Positions 9,482-21,396 of a DNA stretch of 31,335 nt are shown one piece after another. The position numbers were made by a program, and so were the translations under genes. The stretch's first letter is position 1; each line of letters begins with the position of its first letter. The notes under the pieces are model-generated. The model had not been told where the DNA came from and did not search any database. It worked only from the letters and a program-made list of their open reading frames with translations. This stretch comes from Planoprotostelium fungivorum (lineage: Eukaryota > Evosea > Variosea > Cavosteliida > Cavosteliaceae): contig MDYQ01000284.1 in assembly GCA_003024175.1 (NCBI GenBank), positions 1-31,335 of the forward strand, given 5' to 3'.

Positions 9482-10795
9482 TCACATCTTCTCATGAGGT
9501 ACTTGTCCTTCTTCTCTCATCTCCGGAGATGATGCGATGGCCGAGTTCCTCTTCCTCTCCTCTACGATCTTCTGTGATTCCGCCGAGATCTCGTCGATCT
9601 TCTCTTGTGCTGCTTTCGTCCACATGTTCCAAACGGAGACGATCTTCCCCGCCGTCTCACTCTCTTTGGCCTATCTATGTCAGTCACAGAGGCCTTGGCT
9701 GTCGTCTCACCTTCTTTGTCGTATCTGACATGGAGCTCACGGCTTTGTTGATGTTCTCTTTCGGTATGGAGGAGATGATCTGTGATGATGGATCGGCATA
9801 ATGGACGATGATGTCACATCACCTCAGACGTTTTTTCAGATAAGACTTTTCTCCAACCTGCGGTGCTGTCTGTGATGGACTTACTGGCTTGGCTCGTTGC
9901 TTGAGGAACACCACTGTCAGGTGTCAAACGATCGTGATCGCGATGGATGATGTGAAATGATGTGCAGATGAGTGGATGTGACATTATCTGATGAGCATCG
10001 ATGTGCACGATATGATGTCACACCTAGAGTTGAATTTCTCTTTGATGTCTTCACCGGTGCTCTTCAGAGTGCGAGTGATTCCCTTCTTCTCTGTGATGTG
10101 TCAATATCTTCATCACAATGCACCATCGATCGACTCACCATCAAACTCGCTGGCCTTTTGTGCGGCATCGGCCGCCATGAGTTGTGCGGACGCGACGAAG
10201 GAGGCAATCATACTCGTCGTCTTCTTTCTTCCTGCATTATCCTCTCGAATGATCTCCTCTCTCTCATCTTCATCAAAATTTGGGCTGGAGGTTACGTCAT
10301 CATGCAATTCCAGGTATATCATTGTGAGATCTCACTTCGGAATGGGCTCCATTTGGACGACCCGTTCGGCACGAGGGACAGCGGGAGAATCTAATGATAT
10401 GCTATTGGACAGCTGTATGAATGAGATTCATCTGTGGACGGTGTCTCACCACTTCGTATCGAGTTACCTCTATTGGTTGATTCTGAATGATGGCACGATT
10501 CAACAAGAGAGCCGTCGCAACAGCGCCCGTTTTATCGAACGTGAGGAAACCTCTGTATGATTGACCCGACCCTTCTTGTCTGCGTGGAATATCAATCAGA
10601 TCGATGTACGAGGTATCATACGACGTACCTGTCGAAACTAGAGGAGAGGACTGTTCCACAGAATCCAAAGAATCGAATGATGTCACTCTCCGTTGCTGCA
10701 ATGTTTGAGCGATGCAATCAATCGATGAAACGCTCACCATTCGGGGATATATTCGATACCTCTACCGTCAAATTGTCTGCACTTTCTGTCTCCAT
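9482..10795 (-). CDS. RRM protein of the BPA1 / Vip1 type
   Basis: The start ATG at 10795 begins METESADNLTVEVSN, so beta-1 of the RRM is right at the N-terminus, as in plant BPA1 (binding partner of ACD11) and fungal Vip1. The RRM reads TVEVSNISPNATESDI, then IRFFGFCGTV, with an RNP1-like YRGFLTFDKTGAVATALLL. The C-terminal two thirds is charged and helical with no second RRM: ASFVASAQLMAADAAQKASEF, then EKKGITRTLKSTGEDIKEKF and a long Lys/Glu tail, matching the helical tail of the BPA1 group. About eight exons give roughly 298 residues. Introns are mostly 37-55 nt, with one of about 95 nt. In plants these proteins bind a lipid-transfer cell-death regulator; the RNA or lipid link here is unknown. 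Confidence 0.8.
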
Positions 10796-11011
10796 CTCTC
10801 TCTTTGTTTACTCTTTACTCTTTGCGATCGTCTGGCCTGTATACACAAACACATTTCTTTCTTTTATTCACGTAAATGACGAAACCAAACGAACTTTACA
10901 AGAAGAACGTTCCATCATTCAATGATCGTCTTCTCGATTGATCGATAGACGCTCCGTCCTCGTGTTCATTCTCTCATGTTACAAATGAAAGAAGTACAAT
11001 TTGAATCTATT
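10796..11011. other. 5' flank of RRM gene and 3' flank of RING gene
   Basis: This is a pyrimidine-rich spacer (plus strand TCTCTCTTTG, TTTACTCTTTACTC). On the minus strand an AATAAA reads at 10867-10862, about 145 nt after the RING-gene stop, and is a candidate poly(A) signal. No gene was seen. Confidence 0.4.
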
Positions 11012-12503
11012 TCACAGGTCGTCTCTCGTCTCCTGAGTCCAAGACTCTACCAATATCGGCTTCATCGTACCCTTCGAATACGAATATTCTTCCTCTCCTT
11101 CTCTCTCTTCTCTCTCTTCTTTCGTCAATTCTTTGCCAATCTTGATCTCCACCATGTGCTTGACGGCTGCACATCATCAGCGACGCGCTGCACCATGTGA
11201 CTCACTCGATCTGCAGATGGGACACTTGTTCGATTGTTGTCTCAACTCTTCTGCGCAAGCAGAACAGAGACATAGATGTCGGCAGGGTAATACGGCGGTG
11301 TCTCTGGCATCGCTCATGCAGATGACACACTCTCTACCCGTCTCATTTTCTCCATTCTCTAAACCAAAGATGTCATGAACGATGAAAGTCCTTCCTGAGC
11401 ACTGTCGATCGCTCATCAGATCATCATCGTCCATCACGTGATGATTTAGATGATGATGTGAATGAGAGGATGATGTGAGAGTGATGATGGAAGTGGATGA
11501 AGATGAAATGAACTCACGAGAATCTTCTGTTTGATCGGTTTGATAACAAACGTATCGTCTGCACATTGTATGATATTTGCAAAAGTGGTCTGCTGCGTGA
11601 CAGTGGGCGATCTGACACATTACATAAGATGTTGAACGATCACTGATGTCTCACTTCTTTTGATCCTCTCTGTCCAATTTGATCGTGGATGCAGTATCTG
11701 AGACGGCATAAGACTCACAAGTTACAACATCAAGATGCATCACCTGATTGGACGACGATGACCACTGGATAATATTTCTGTTCTGAATCATGAGTGAACT
11801 CCCCATTCAGCACGGACAGATCGATGTAATCTTCTTTCGGTTGTTCGAAGGCTTGAGAGAGTCCTCTCTCGAAGCGAATCTCACTCGTGCTGTAAACGGC
11901 TCGGTATGATGTCTCCCCACCAGCTGATGCAAATGTGAGACGATCCGAACATCGAGAGACATGTGCTCACTGTGGATACCATCTTCGGTGGCCCCGTAAA
12001 ACAATTTGATGGTGCCCGATTCGGTCGTATCAAAGAGAAATTGTAATCGGTGACGGCTGGTGGAACCTTCTTCGACGATGAGCTGCAGTGAATTTCGGTT
12101 GAGATTGACTGGACATTTAACCGTCGTAGTCTGGTGCATCTGTTGAAATTGAGTCATTGATGTTAGATTGCGAAATGTTCACTTGTGGTGGGTTGACTCG
12201 TCTGGTCAAAGGACTCAAGAAAGATAAGTCAATGCTATTCGTTACGTTACGGAAGAATTGAGGCCCGAGATATAGCCCATTACCAGCTGATGAGAGATCG
12301 TCAGAAAATGAAACAAACAGAATTCACGTACCAGTAGTGTCCACCGGTGCTGGGTTCGCATTGCCGTTATCGGTCTCCGGAGCAGCGGGCGATGTAGTGC
12401 GCGCACTCTCTATATCACCGTCTCTGGCCGTATTCGTCGTCGAAGCTGAGTTGGGAGTGTGTGTGCCAGTAATGGTTCGCAGGGCGCTGCTTGCATTTCC
12501 CAT
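11012..12503 (-). CDS. MGRN1/RNF157/LUL-type RING E3 ubiquitin ligase
   Basis: Eight exons add up to 1104 nt, giving 367 residues: 12503-12332, 12286-12183, 12139-11980, 11923-11744, 11697-11655, 11611-11518, 11401-11206 and 11166-11012. The protein begins MGNASSA, a good N-myristoylation signal. A Ser/Thr-rich spacer follows, then the family's own domain ([60 protein letters not shown]). The RING ([41 protein letters not shown]) shows the C3HC4 ligands. The tail is rich in Glu/Arg. Animal MGRN1 ubiquitinates TSG101 and receptor-associated proteins, and plant LUL ligases act at membranes; a membrane-linked E3 is the likely role here. The start was chosen for the myristoylation motif, and an upstream in-frame Met at 12578 is less likely. 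Confidence 0.9.
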
Positions 12504-12741
12504 CTTCCCCGAAAATAGAGAAAATTCAAATTTCTCCCTCTGTGACGGGTTGTATTTGTGAACGCCAATTAAAATCAATCAAAAAAAGATGAAGGGTGGG
12601 GTGTGAGTTTGAATCAAGTGAGATGAGATGATTCGCCTGCACGTGCTCAATTTATGTCTCGCCAGGCTGCTGCAAAACAAAGAAGATGAAGCTCTAACAA
12701 CACTGAGAATCAAAAGAATATCGTTGAAATGTTGTTACATA

Positions 12742-12747
12742 TTTATT
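12742..12747 (-). terminator. Poly(A) signal AATAAA of the large GPI-protein gene
   Basis: AATAAA on the minus strand lies only 8 nt after the TAA at 12758-12756, so the 3' UTR must be very short. Confidence 0.6.
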
Positions 12748-12755
12748 GATCTCAT

Positions 12756-15108
12756 TTAGAGAGCGAAGAGAGCAGCCGCGACGAGAGCGACAGATGCAGC
12801 GAGGGCGATACCACTGCTGGGTGCGGCAGTGGTCGTCTCAGCGGAGGCAGTGTAGAGAGCGTAAGTGGCCGATCCCTCCTGCAGCGACTGAGTGGTGATC
12901 GAACCGGAGTTGGAAGAAGAGGAAGAAGCTGAACCAGAGGCAGAGCCAGAGACGGTGAAGCTCGTGACAACAGTGGCAGTTCCATCCGCTGCGATCTGGA
13001 CCCATCTCAATTTCTCCACAGTCAACTTCTCCGCTGCTGCTGTCGTGGCATCGAGGGTGAAGGTGAGCTGCCCCTTGAGGTCCTGAGCCTTCTGCAGGGT
13101 GACCTGGTAGAATCTTCCCACAGCAGTCAGTGTCTCCTTTCCAGCGTTGGTGATCTGCACTTGAGCGTTGTTGGCCAGTTGTGCCGTGGCGGCGGCGGTC
13201 ACCTTCACTTGGGCGTCGGTGGAGCTGTACACGCTGGCGGCAAGATTTCCCGCAAAGTTGTAAGTCGTGTTGGCATTCGAATAGACGGTCGCAGCGACGT
13301 TGTAGATGGCGGGTATGACGGGGGGAGATTGTAGATCGACTGAGGCCAAGAGGTAGTTCGAATACTGAACGGGCTGCAGAGCGAAAGTCTTGCTCAGACG
13401 AGTCGAAGTAGCAGGAATCGACGCGACGAGGCCAAACTGGGAGGTCTGGGAGGCAGAAGCGAAGCCGGACGTGTAGCCGTCGGTGGCGTTGAAGAAGTAG
13501 AAGAGGGCCGACTGAGCTGTTGCGGACAGAGTGAGCCCGGGTTGAGTGATGGTGACGGCCGCGGAGAAAGATCCGGGCTGGAGGTCAGTGCTGGCAGAGA
13601 AACCGAAAGAGGCTCCCGCCTGGCCGTTCCCGTAGAGGGCACCCGTGATACCACCGGTGAATTTGACGTCTGTATGACGTCAGATGAAGTCATCGAGAGA
13701 TGACATCTCACCGGCAAAGATGGTGCTGTAGAGGCTGAAAGTGCCGCTGGTGGAGCCGGTGTTGTTTACAAAGAGGGTGACGGTGTAACCCGTGGGTGTG
13801 GGGAGAACCAATGATAAGCTACCAGTAGTGGCGGTGGAGAAGGAAGCTACGGCTACGCTGGCCAGCAAGAGAGTCTGGTTGGTGGAGACTCCACCGTACA
13901 AAAGTTGCTTGGCGGCGCTAGTGGCTCCGGCTTGGATCTGTATACCCGTCAATCTCGATTCTCCACGAAAAATCACCGTTTTCTCCACAAATACGGCGTA
14001 TTGTACGGTGTTGCTTGCGGTGGCATCGAGGGCTGCGATCGCCTGGTAAGTCGTCTTTCCTGCGGCATCGACAGTCTGCTTGGCCTGAGTCGTCAAGAGC
14101 GTGGCGGTACCATCAGCTGCAATCTTGACCCACTTGATGGTATCGTAGGTGGTCTGCTGAGCCGCCGTGAGCGTCTGATCGAAAGTGTAGACCAGCTTTC
14201 CCTGCAGGTTTTTCGCGTTGGTGATGGTGAAGTTGTAGAATGCCTTGAGATCGGAGTAAGCCTTGTTGGCCGTGTTCTGGAAAGTGACGGCGGCAGCGTT
14301 CTCGATGGCGATGGTCTGACTGTAGGCAGTCTCGACGAGAGCGGCAGTGTCTGACTTAACGCTCAGGAGGAGAGATTGAGCCTGGCCGTTCGTGTAGTTG
14401 AACAGTGTCTCTGCACCGGCCACGGTGGTGGAGATGAGGTTGTACAGGGCGGGAAAAGGGTTGACGTTGATGGTGGTGGAGTTGTAATTTCCGTACAAGA
14501 AGTAAGCCTTCTTGATGGAAGGCAGGGTGAAGGTGAAGTTCTTGCCGTTGGGAGTGTAAGAGAGGGTACCCAGAAGGTTACCGTTACCGCTGCCCGAACT
14601 GGACAGACCATCGGTGGAGTTGAAGATGTAGAACAACTGATATTTGGTGTCGCCGCTCAAAGTGAAGCTGGGGGTGATGCTGAGACTGGCAGAGAAGCTT
14701 CCCGTGTCCAAGCTGGTGTCAGCCTCGTAACCAAAGTTGGAACTGGCGGAGGCGGTACCGAAGAGGGCAGAGTTGAATCCAACGGCAAAGTTCACGTTGG
14801 AGTAAGAGGTGATATAGAGGTTGTAGGTACCAGAAGTCTGTCCGTTGTTGGTGACGGAGAGCTGAGCGGAGAAGCCGGAGGCAGCCGAGATGACGTCATT
14901 CAGCAGACCACCTGCGGAGAAGGTGACGTCAGCGGTGGCGGTAGCCCCAGCGGCCACGGACAGCGAGAATTTCTGTGGAAGTGAGTCGATGGCAACCGTG
15001 TCAGGTTCTCACTTGGCCTAACTGAGCGTTGATGCCTCCAGAGAGGGTCTCGGCGTAGACAGTGGTGAGTAATATACAGATCAATACGGAGGATGCGCTT
15101 GTCTTCAT
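12756..15108 (-). CDS. Large GPI-anchored secreted protein with two homologous halves
   Basis: Three exons, 15108-15013, 14972-13712 and 13669-12756, add up to 2271 nt, giving 756 residues. The start gives a signal peptide (MKTSASSVLICILLTTVYA). The C-terminus has a Ser/Gly/Thr linker, a small-residue site (TTAAPSSG) and a hydrophobic end ALVAAALFAL, typical of a GPI signal. The body is two repeats of about 340-370 residues. Half 1 has SVTNNGQTSGTYNLY, FYIFNSTDG and TIKWVKIAADGTATLL; half 2 has FVNNTGSTSGTFSLY, FYFFNATDG and KLRWVQIAADGTATVV, in the same order. It is Ala/Ser/Thr-rich with many sequons. There are only two introns in 2.3 kb and the third codon positions are rich in C and G, unlike the neighbours; strong expression may explain both. 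No known family was recognised. It is perhaps an adhesion, coat or stalk protein. Confidence 0.85.
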
Positions 15109-15731
15109 CTTGCTCTCTTGTCTCTTGCGATTGGAATGAACGAGAGACACTCAGTCTCGTGCATAGAGCTGACGCCGACGATCTGGCAGGTCGGCGGTGA
15201 TGACGTGACGAAATGAAGTGAGCCGGATGGACAGGAGACAACCATTCAATCGCCGACGCCTGTGAGAATAGCAGCTCCAGGAAGAGCGTCGGAATAAATA
15301 CCAATTTCATAGTGGCTCTAAACCCTATCGCGATAAGATCAGCCGGATATTTTTTTTTGGTATGTGACCTCGAATGGGGTATAGTGATAGGAATGAAGGC
15401 CTACGATAAGTAACAGACATTTTATCATGCTACGCTCAATGGTCGGCATAGGAGCCTTTGCAGAGTGATAAATATCAGCTGGCTGTCATCACATAGTCGA
15501 GCCTGACCTAGCACATTTTACTCCCTCTACTCTGCGATTCTCCAAATGTTCACGTCATCATCTCCCCTACCAGAGGACTTCTCACCTTCACGATCATCAT
15601 CGCTGCTCTCTTGTCTCATCTGTCCCAACATCCAAAACGTGCGGTCTTGCAAGACCGTATGCATCACGTGGATGCCTCAACGTCCGTGACGATGAAAGAC
15701 AAAGATGAAGACAGACACCATCACATCTTCT
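15109..15731. other. 623-bp spacer with a 16-bp perfect palindrome
   Basis: This is the upstream region of the large GPI-protein gene and the 3' flank of the phosphatase gene. It contains a run of nine T at about 15351-15359, short A/T-rich stretches and the palindrome at 15642-15657. No AATAAA was seen for the phosphatase. No open frame here resembles a protein. Confidence 0.5.
15642..15657. repeat. Perfect 16-bp palindrome CGGTCTTGCAAGACCG
   Basis: The sequence equals its own reverse complement. It is flanked by ACGTG on the left and CACGT on the right, a second, looser inverted pair. It lies 74 nt beyond the phosphatase stop. It could be a dimeric-factor binding site or a hairpin in the 3' UTR. 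Confidence 0.6.
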
Positions 15732-17315
15732 CTATTTCTCTTCCCTCCCGTTGAAAGTTTCTCCCTCATCATCCGAGCTCGAGTCATCATCGCTGTACTC
15801 CTCCGTATAGACAGAAGAGCTGCTGTCGTACTCTTGAAAGTTTTCTCTTCCGTTGCTCTTGGCAACAGATTCCTTTCCGTACAATCTCCTTGACTCTTCT
15901 AATATCGTCTGGTAACAAAATTTGTATTGATCCTGTCCTCTCGTCAGCATGTCTTTGTGAGAGAGGGTGTGGATGAAGTAAAATAGAATAAAATGTTTTC
16001 ACCTTGGTCTGAACCATTCCTGAGCGTGAGGCACGCATCTGCATGACGGTCTTGATCATGTTGAATTTGGGGACCTCTGAAGGGTTGTTCTTCACATCTG
16101 ATCTCATCTTCTCGATGATGCTGTGGACGGCACAGAATGTTCCGCTTCGACCGATACCAGCACTGGACATCATCAGAGGAAAGAAGATGAGACGATCGTG
16201 ATGATGATGGCGATGGTGATGATGCATCACCTGCAGTGGACGATGAGTGGTCCGTGCGTGTTGTTGAGCTGATCGACTTTGTGGGCTAAGTCCAAGAATG
16301 CTTCCATTGGATTCTGCGTTGTCGGGAGATCATGATCGGGCCACGCGGTGAACTGAAACTGATAGACTTTTCGTGTCTCATCCGACTGCGACACACGATC
16401 AGCATCATCGACAACATCTCATCTGGACATCACCGTCCGATAAAGAATCTCACCTGCTCGTTGGTGAGAGAGAAGGTTCGCTCGGTTAGCTCTTCCTTTT
16501 CCATGACATCTAACAGCTCGATGCGAAAGTCTCCAACGACAAGTGGTGTATCGGGCTCGGGCCAATAGCGGTCACATTTGAGCTGAACGAGATGCATCAG
16601 ACGACACGATCGCAGAGGGGGAAAATGAGATGACACACCCTCTCGTCTTCTATCTCTTTGGTCAACATGACGATGACAGACGAACTCTGCTCCCACACCA
16701 TCCTCCAGAAGTCTTGGAAGGTGGTTTGGAGAGGTCCCTGCGTCGCGATGTACTCTTGTTCAGTTCCTGGGAGGAGACCCTGTAGAACATGTGTGTGTGT
16801 TCATTTGAGTGAATGAAATGTCTCACCCCGATGTAATTGCCATTGATGTAATCTGAACATTCCTCGCCTGGAATAGGAGAAAGCTTGACTCTCGTGTGTT
16901 CCTCTGTCGATTCCGTCAGACATGATGAGAGAAAATGGTCGCGGAAGTATCGTGAGAATGCGGATCCGCATTTTCCAGAATGGAGTGGAATTGTGTATAG
17001 ATAAAGGTACATACTCGGCAACACGTTTGAATATCGATTCTTCGTCTTATTCGTTAAAACGTTGGCGCTTCTGTATTGTTGAGGATCATCTAGATTGACG
17101 GGTTGAGAGCAGCATTCCACATACTAATGTTTTGTGAGAACACGTCCTCTACACCATGATTCGAGATGGTGACTCACGTGGAACTCTTCATCGAAACCGT
17201 TGAACGAGCGATGAACGTCTAGAAATTTGTTCTCCAGGAAGTTCAGGTGTCTCTCGATGGACTCAGGATCGGCCGAAATGTCCTGCATGTATCTCGCTTC
17301 ATCAAACCCGGACAT
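15732..17315 (-). CDS. Classical (non-receptor) protein tyrosine phosphatase
   Basis: About eight exons give roughly 370 residues with all the classical PTP motifs. These are NRYSNVLP then [34 protein letters not shown]; the WPD loop [10 protein letters not shown]; and the P-loop [12 protein letters not shown], split by an intron inside the Ser codon after HC. A Q-loop region follows ([18 protein letters not shown]). The catalytic Cys and Arg and the general-acid Asp are present. The C-terminal tail is short and acidic ([19 protein letters not shown]), resembling CK2 sites, with no transmembrane segment. It removes phosphate from phosphotyrosine, probably in the cytosol. The start [10 protein letters not shown] was chosen as the first Met in the frame. 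Introns are 45-130 nt; one is CATCATC-rich (about 16229-16164). Confidence 0.92.
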
Positions 17316-17538
17316 CTTCTATCCGCAAATTCTTCTGTTCTAATGGACTCCGCCTCCGTGGCGGCAGTCTCGATGATGATGTTGCCTGAAAGAAAAAGTG
17401 AAGCGAAAAACGTCGTTCTATTGTCGACAAGCCCAACCGAAAAACAGAACCGGGACCCGCCAAAGATTCTCATCGCAACATGAACACCCTCCTCTTCCGT
17501 TCGTGTCCCCGTGATGATTCTGTGTAAATTTATTGTCT
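17316..17538. other. Spacer between phosphatase start and malic-enzyme stop
   Basis: This 223-bp tandem spacer holds a minus-strand AATAAA at 17534-17529, four bases past the malic-enzyme stop, and then the phosphatase promoter. No clear TATA box was seen. A noncoding 5' exon of the phosphatase gene is possible, because CTTTCAG occurs near 17383. Confidence 0.4.
17529..17534 (-). terminator. Poly(A) signal AATAAA of the malic-enzyme gene
   Basis: It lies 4 nt after the TAA at 17541-17539, one of the tightest stop-to-signal spacings in the window. Confidence 0.6.
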
Positions 17539-19981
<2,443 letters not shown>

Positions 19982-21396
19982 GTTGGCTGGGCGAGGCTCT
20001 GATGTGAATGACGCCGATGTAAAACGTCTCATAGTTTTGAAACTCGTTTGTGCTGTAACCCGCCAAAACAACCGCATCAAAAGACGAGAGACCTCTGAAG
20101 CTTCTCGAATTCACACCAACACGATCAAAGACATCCTTCAGGCTCGATTCAAAAATTTATCGTGGTACAATCGTCGTTCGTTTTCGATGCAAATTACATG
20201 GTGTGGCGTGGTGGTACTGCAATAGATGTGATTCCATTCGTTGTGGTGCACCTGTTGGAAGTCGGATGGCAAGTGTCCTAACTGATGTCGCCTCTCCGCG
20301 CGATCGATGGATCCAAAATGTGATCCAAAAGTGGCTTCCCCTCAGCGTTCTGGTCAAAACTCTGCCATCTGCGCTTGCTATTGTCTCTTCTCTATATCCA
20401 GTTCGGTAGGATGAGTCCAATGGCTCAGCTGTGGTGGTTGCTGATCTGCCGCCGGGGGAAGAATGAAGGTTTGCTCTGTTTCCGCTTTTCCTCTGGTCAG
20501 CTGTCGTCATTGTGCTTTGACCAGCGTTAAGGGTGACTTTGCCTTACATAATTTTGAATCACTTTGGCAACCAATGAGTTTAACTCCTGGGGAGGCTGCT
20601 ACATCTGACATCTGGGCACAGATCTCCACGAAATTTCCTCATTTCTCAATTGGGAGGTGTGGGGAAGTAGCGGGAAAGCACATGTTTCCCATATTAGGCT
20701 ATAGGGCTTGTGGCGTGGTCAACATTGAGTTGACTCAGGTAAATGAGTCCTAAATTGTGCTATTAATACTCGCGACGAGATGGTGTGATTCTATTCGCTG
20801 TATAAATCGAGATATAATCGTTAACGATGGTGTTCGGAGTTCCTCTTCTCACGCACCGTCAATGACAACGAGATGGCCCATGTTATGTTAAGCCACACAC
20901 CTCTGCAGTGGCTTTAGTGACTTCACATTATTCAGCGCGGATGTTGACCGTCGCTAGTGGAAAGTAAATTTAGATTTCACGTTGATGACGATGATTGTGC
21001 GAGGTGTTTCTTTGCTAGAGTTGCATCCCAGCAGGCACGCAGAATGACCGTGATATGATGAGGCACATCTTTCTGAGCGATCGAATACTTTCTAGTGGTT
21101 TGTAGAAATTGGACTTTTCAAACGTGAGAATCTGACGGAGATGTATGTGGTTTGTGTCTGGCTCAAGTTGGTGAGGGAAGAGGCCTGAAGAGCACAGCCC
21201 TTCGATTGCATCGTCTTGGTCATGGACATCGATCGATTTAGGAGGATGAATTGGTGCCTCCATCGTGGAGAATGAAGAATGACGACGAGCTGATCGTCAA
21301 ACCAGAAGTAAAATTTCGATAAATTGGAAATCGATATTCAATACATTATGTCAACACGATTTGTAAACGTCTTGTCCATACAGAGCCAACACACAA
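19982..21396. other. 1.4-kb stretch without a recognisable gene
   Basis: This is the divergent interval between the malic-enzyme start (minus) and the beta-galactosidase start (plus), far longer than other gaps here. Open frames exist (plus 20463-20753; minus 20510-20157; minus 21263-21015), but none shows a domain, a signal peptide or a consistent splice partner. A TATAAA lies at 20801-20806, too far upstream to be the obvious core promoter. No terminal repeats, tRNA or transposase-like sequence was seen. It may hold promoters, an unrecognised ncRNA or a decayed gene. Confidence 0.5.

Noticed and set aside
14376-14984. 202-codon plus-strand open frame, Gly/Val/Glu-rich
   Set aside because: It is a shadow of the GC-biased large GPI-protein gene on the other strand, whose signal peptide, repeats and tail are coherent.
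16164-16230. His-rich peptide [11 protein letters not shown] seen before the phosphatase P-loop
   Set aside because: It is translated intron: the CATCATC repeat lies between the donor after HC and the acceptor before [10 protein letters not shown].
20463-20753. 97-codon plus-strand open frame in the long gap
   Set aside because: No signal peptide, domain, repeat pattern or splice partner was found; its length is compatible with chance.
21015-21263. 82-codon minus-strand open frame upstream of beta-galactosidase
   Set aside because: It shows no recognisable motif and lies in the expected promoter region; it is probably chance.
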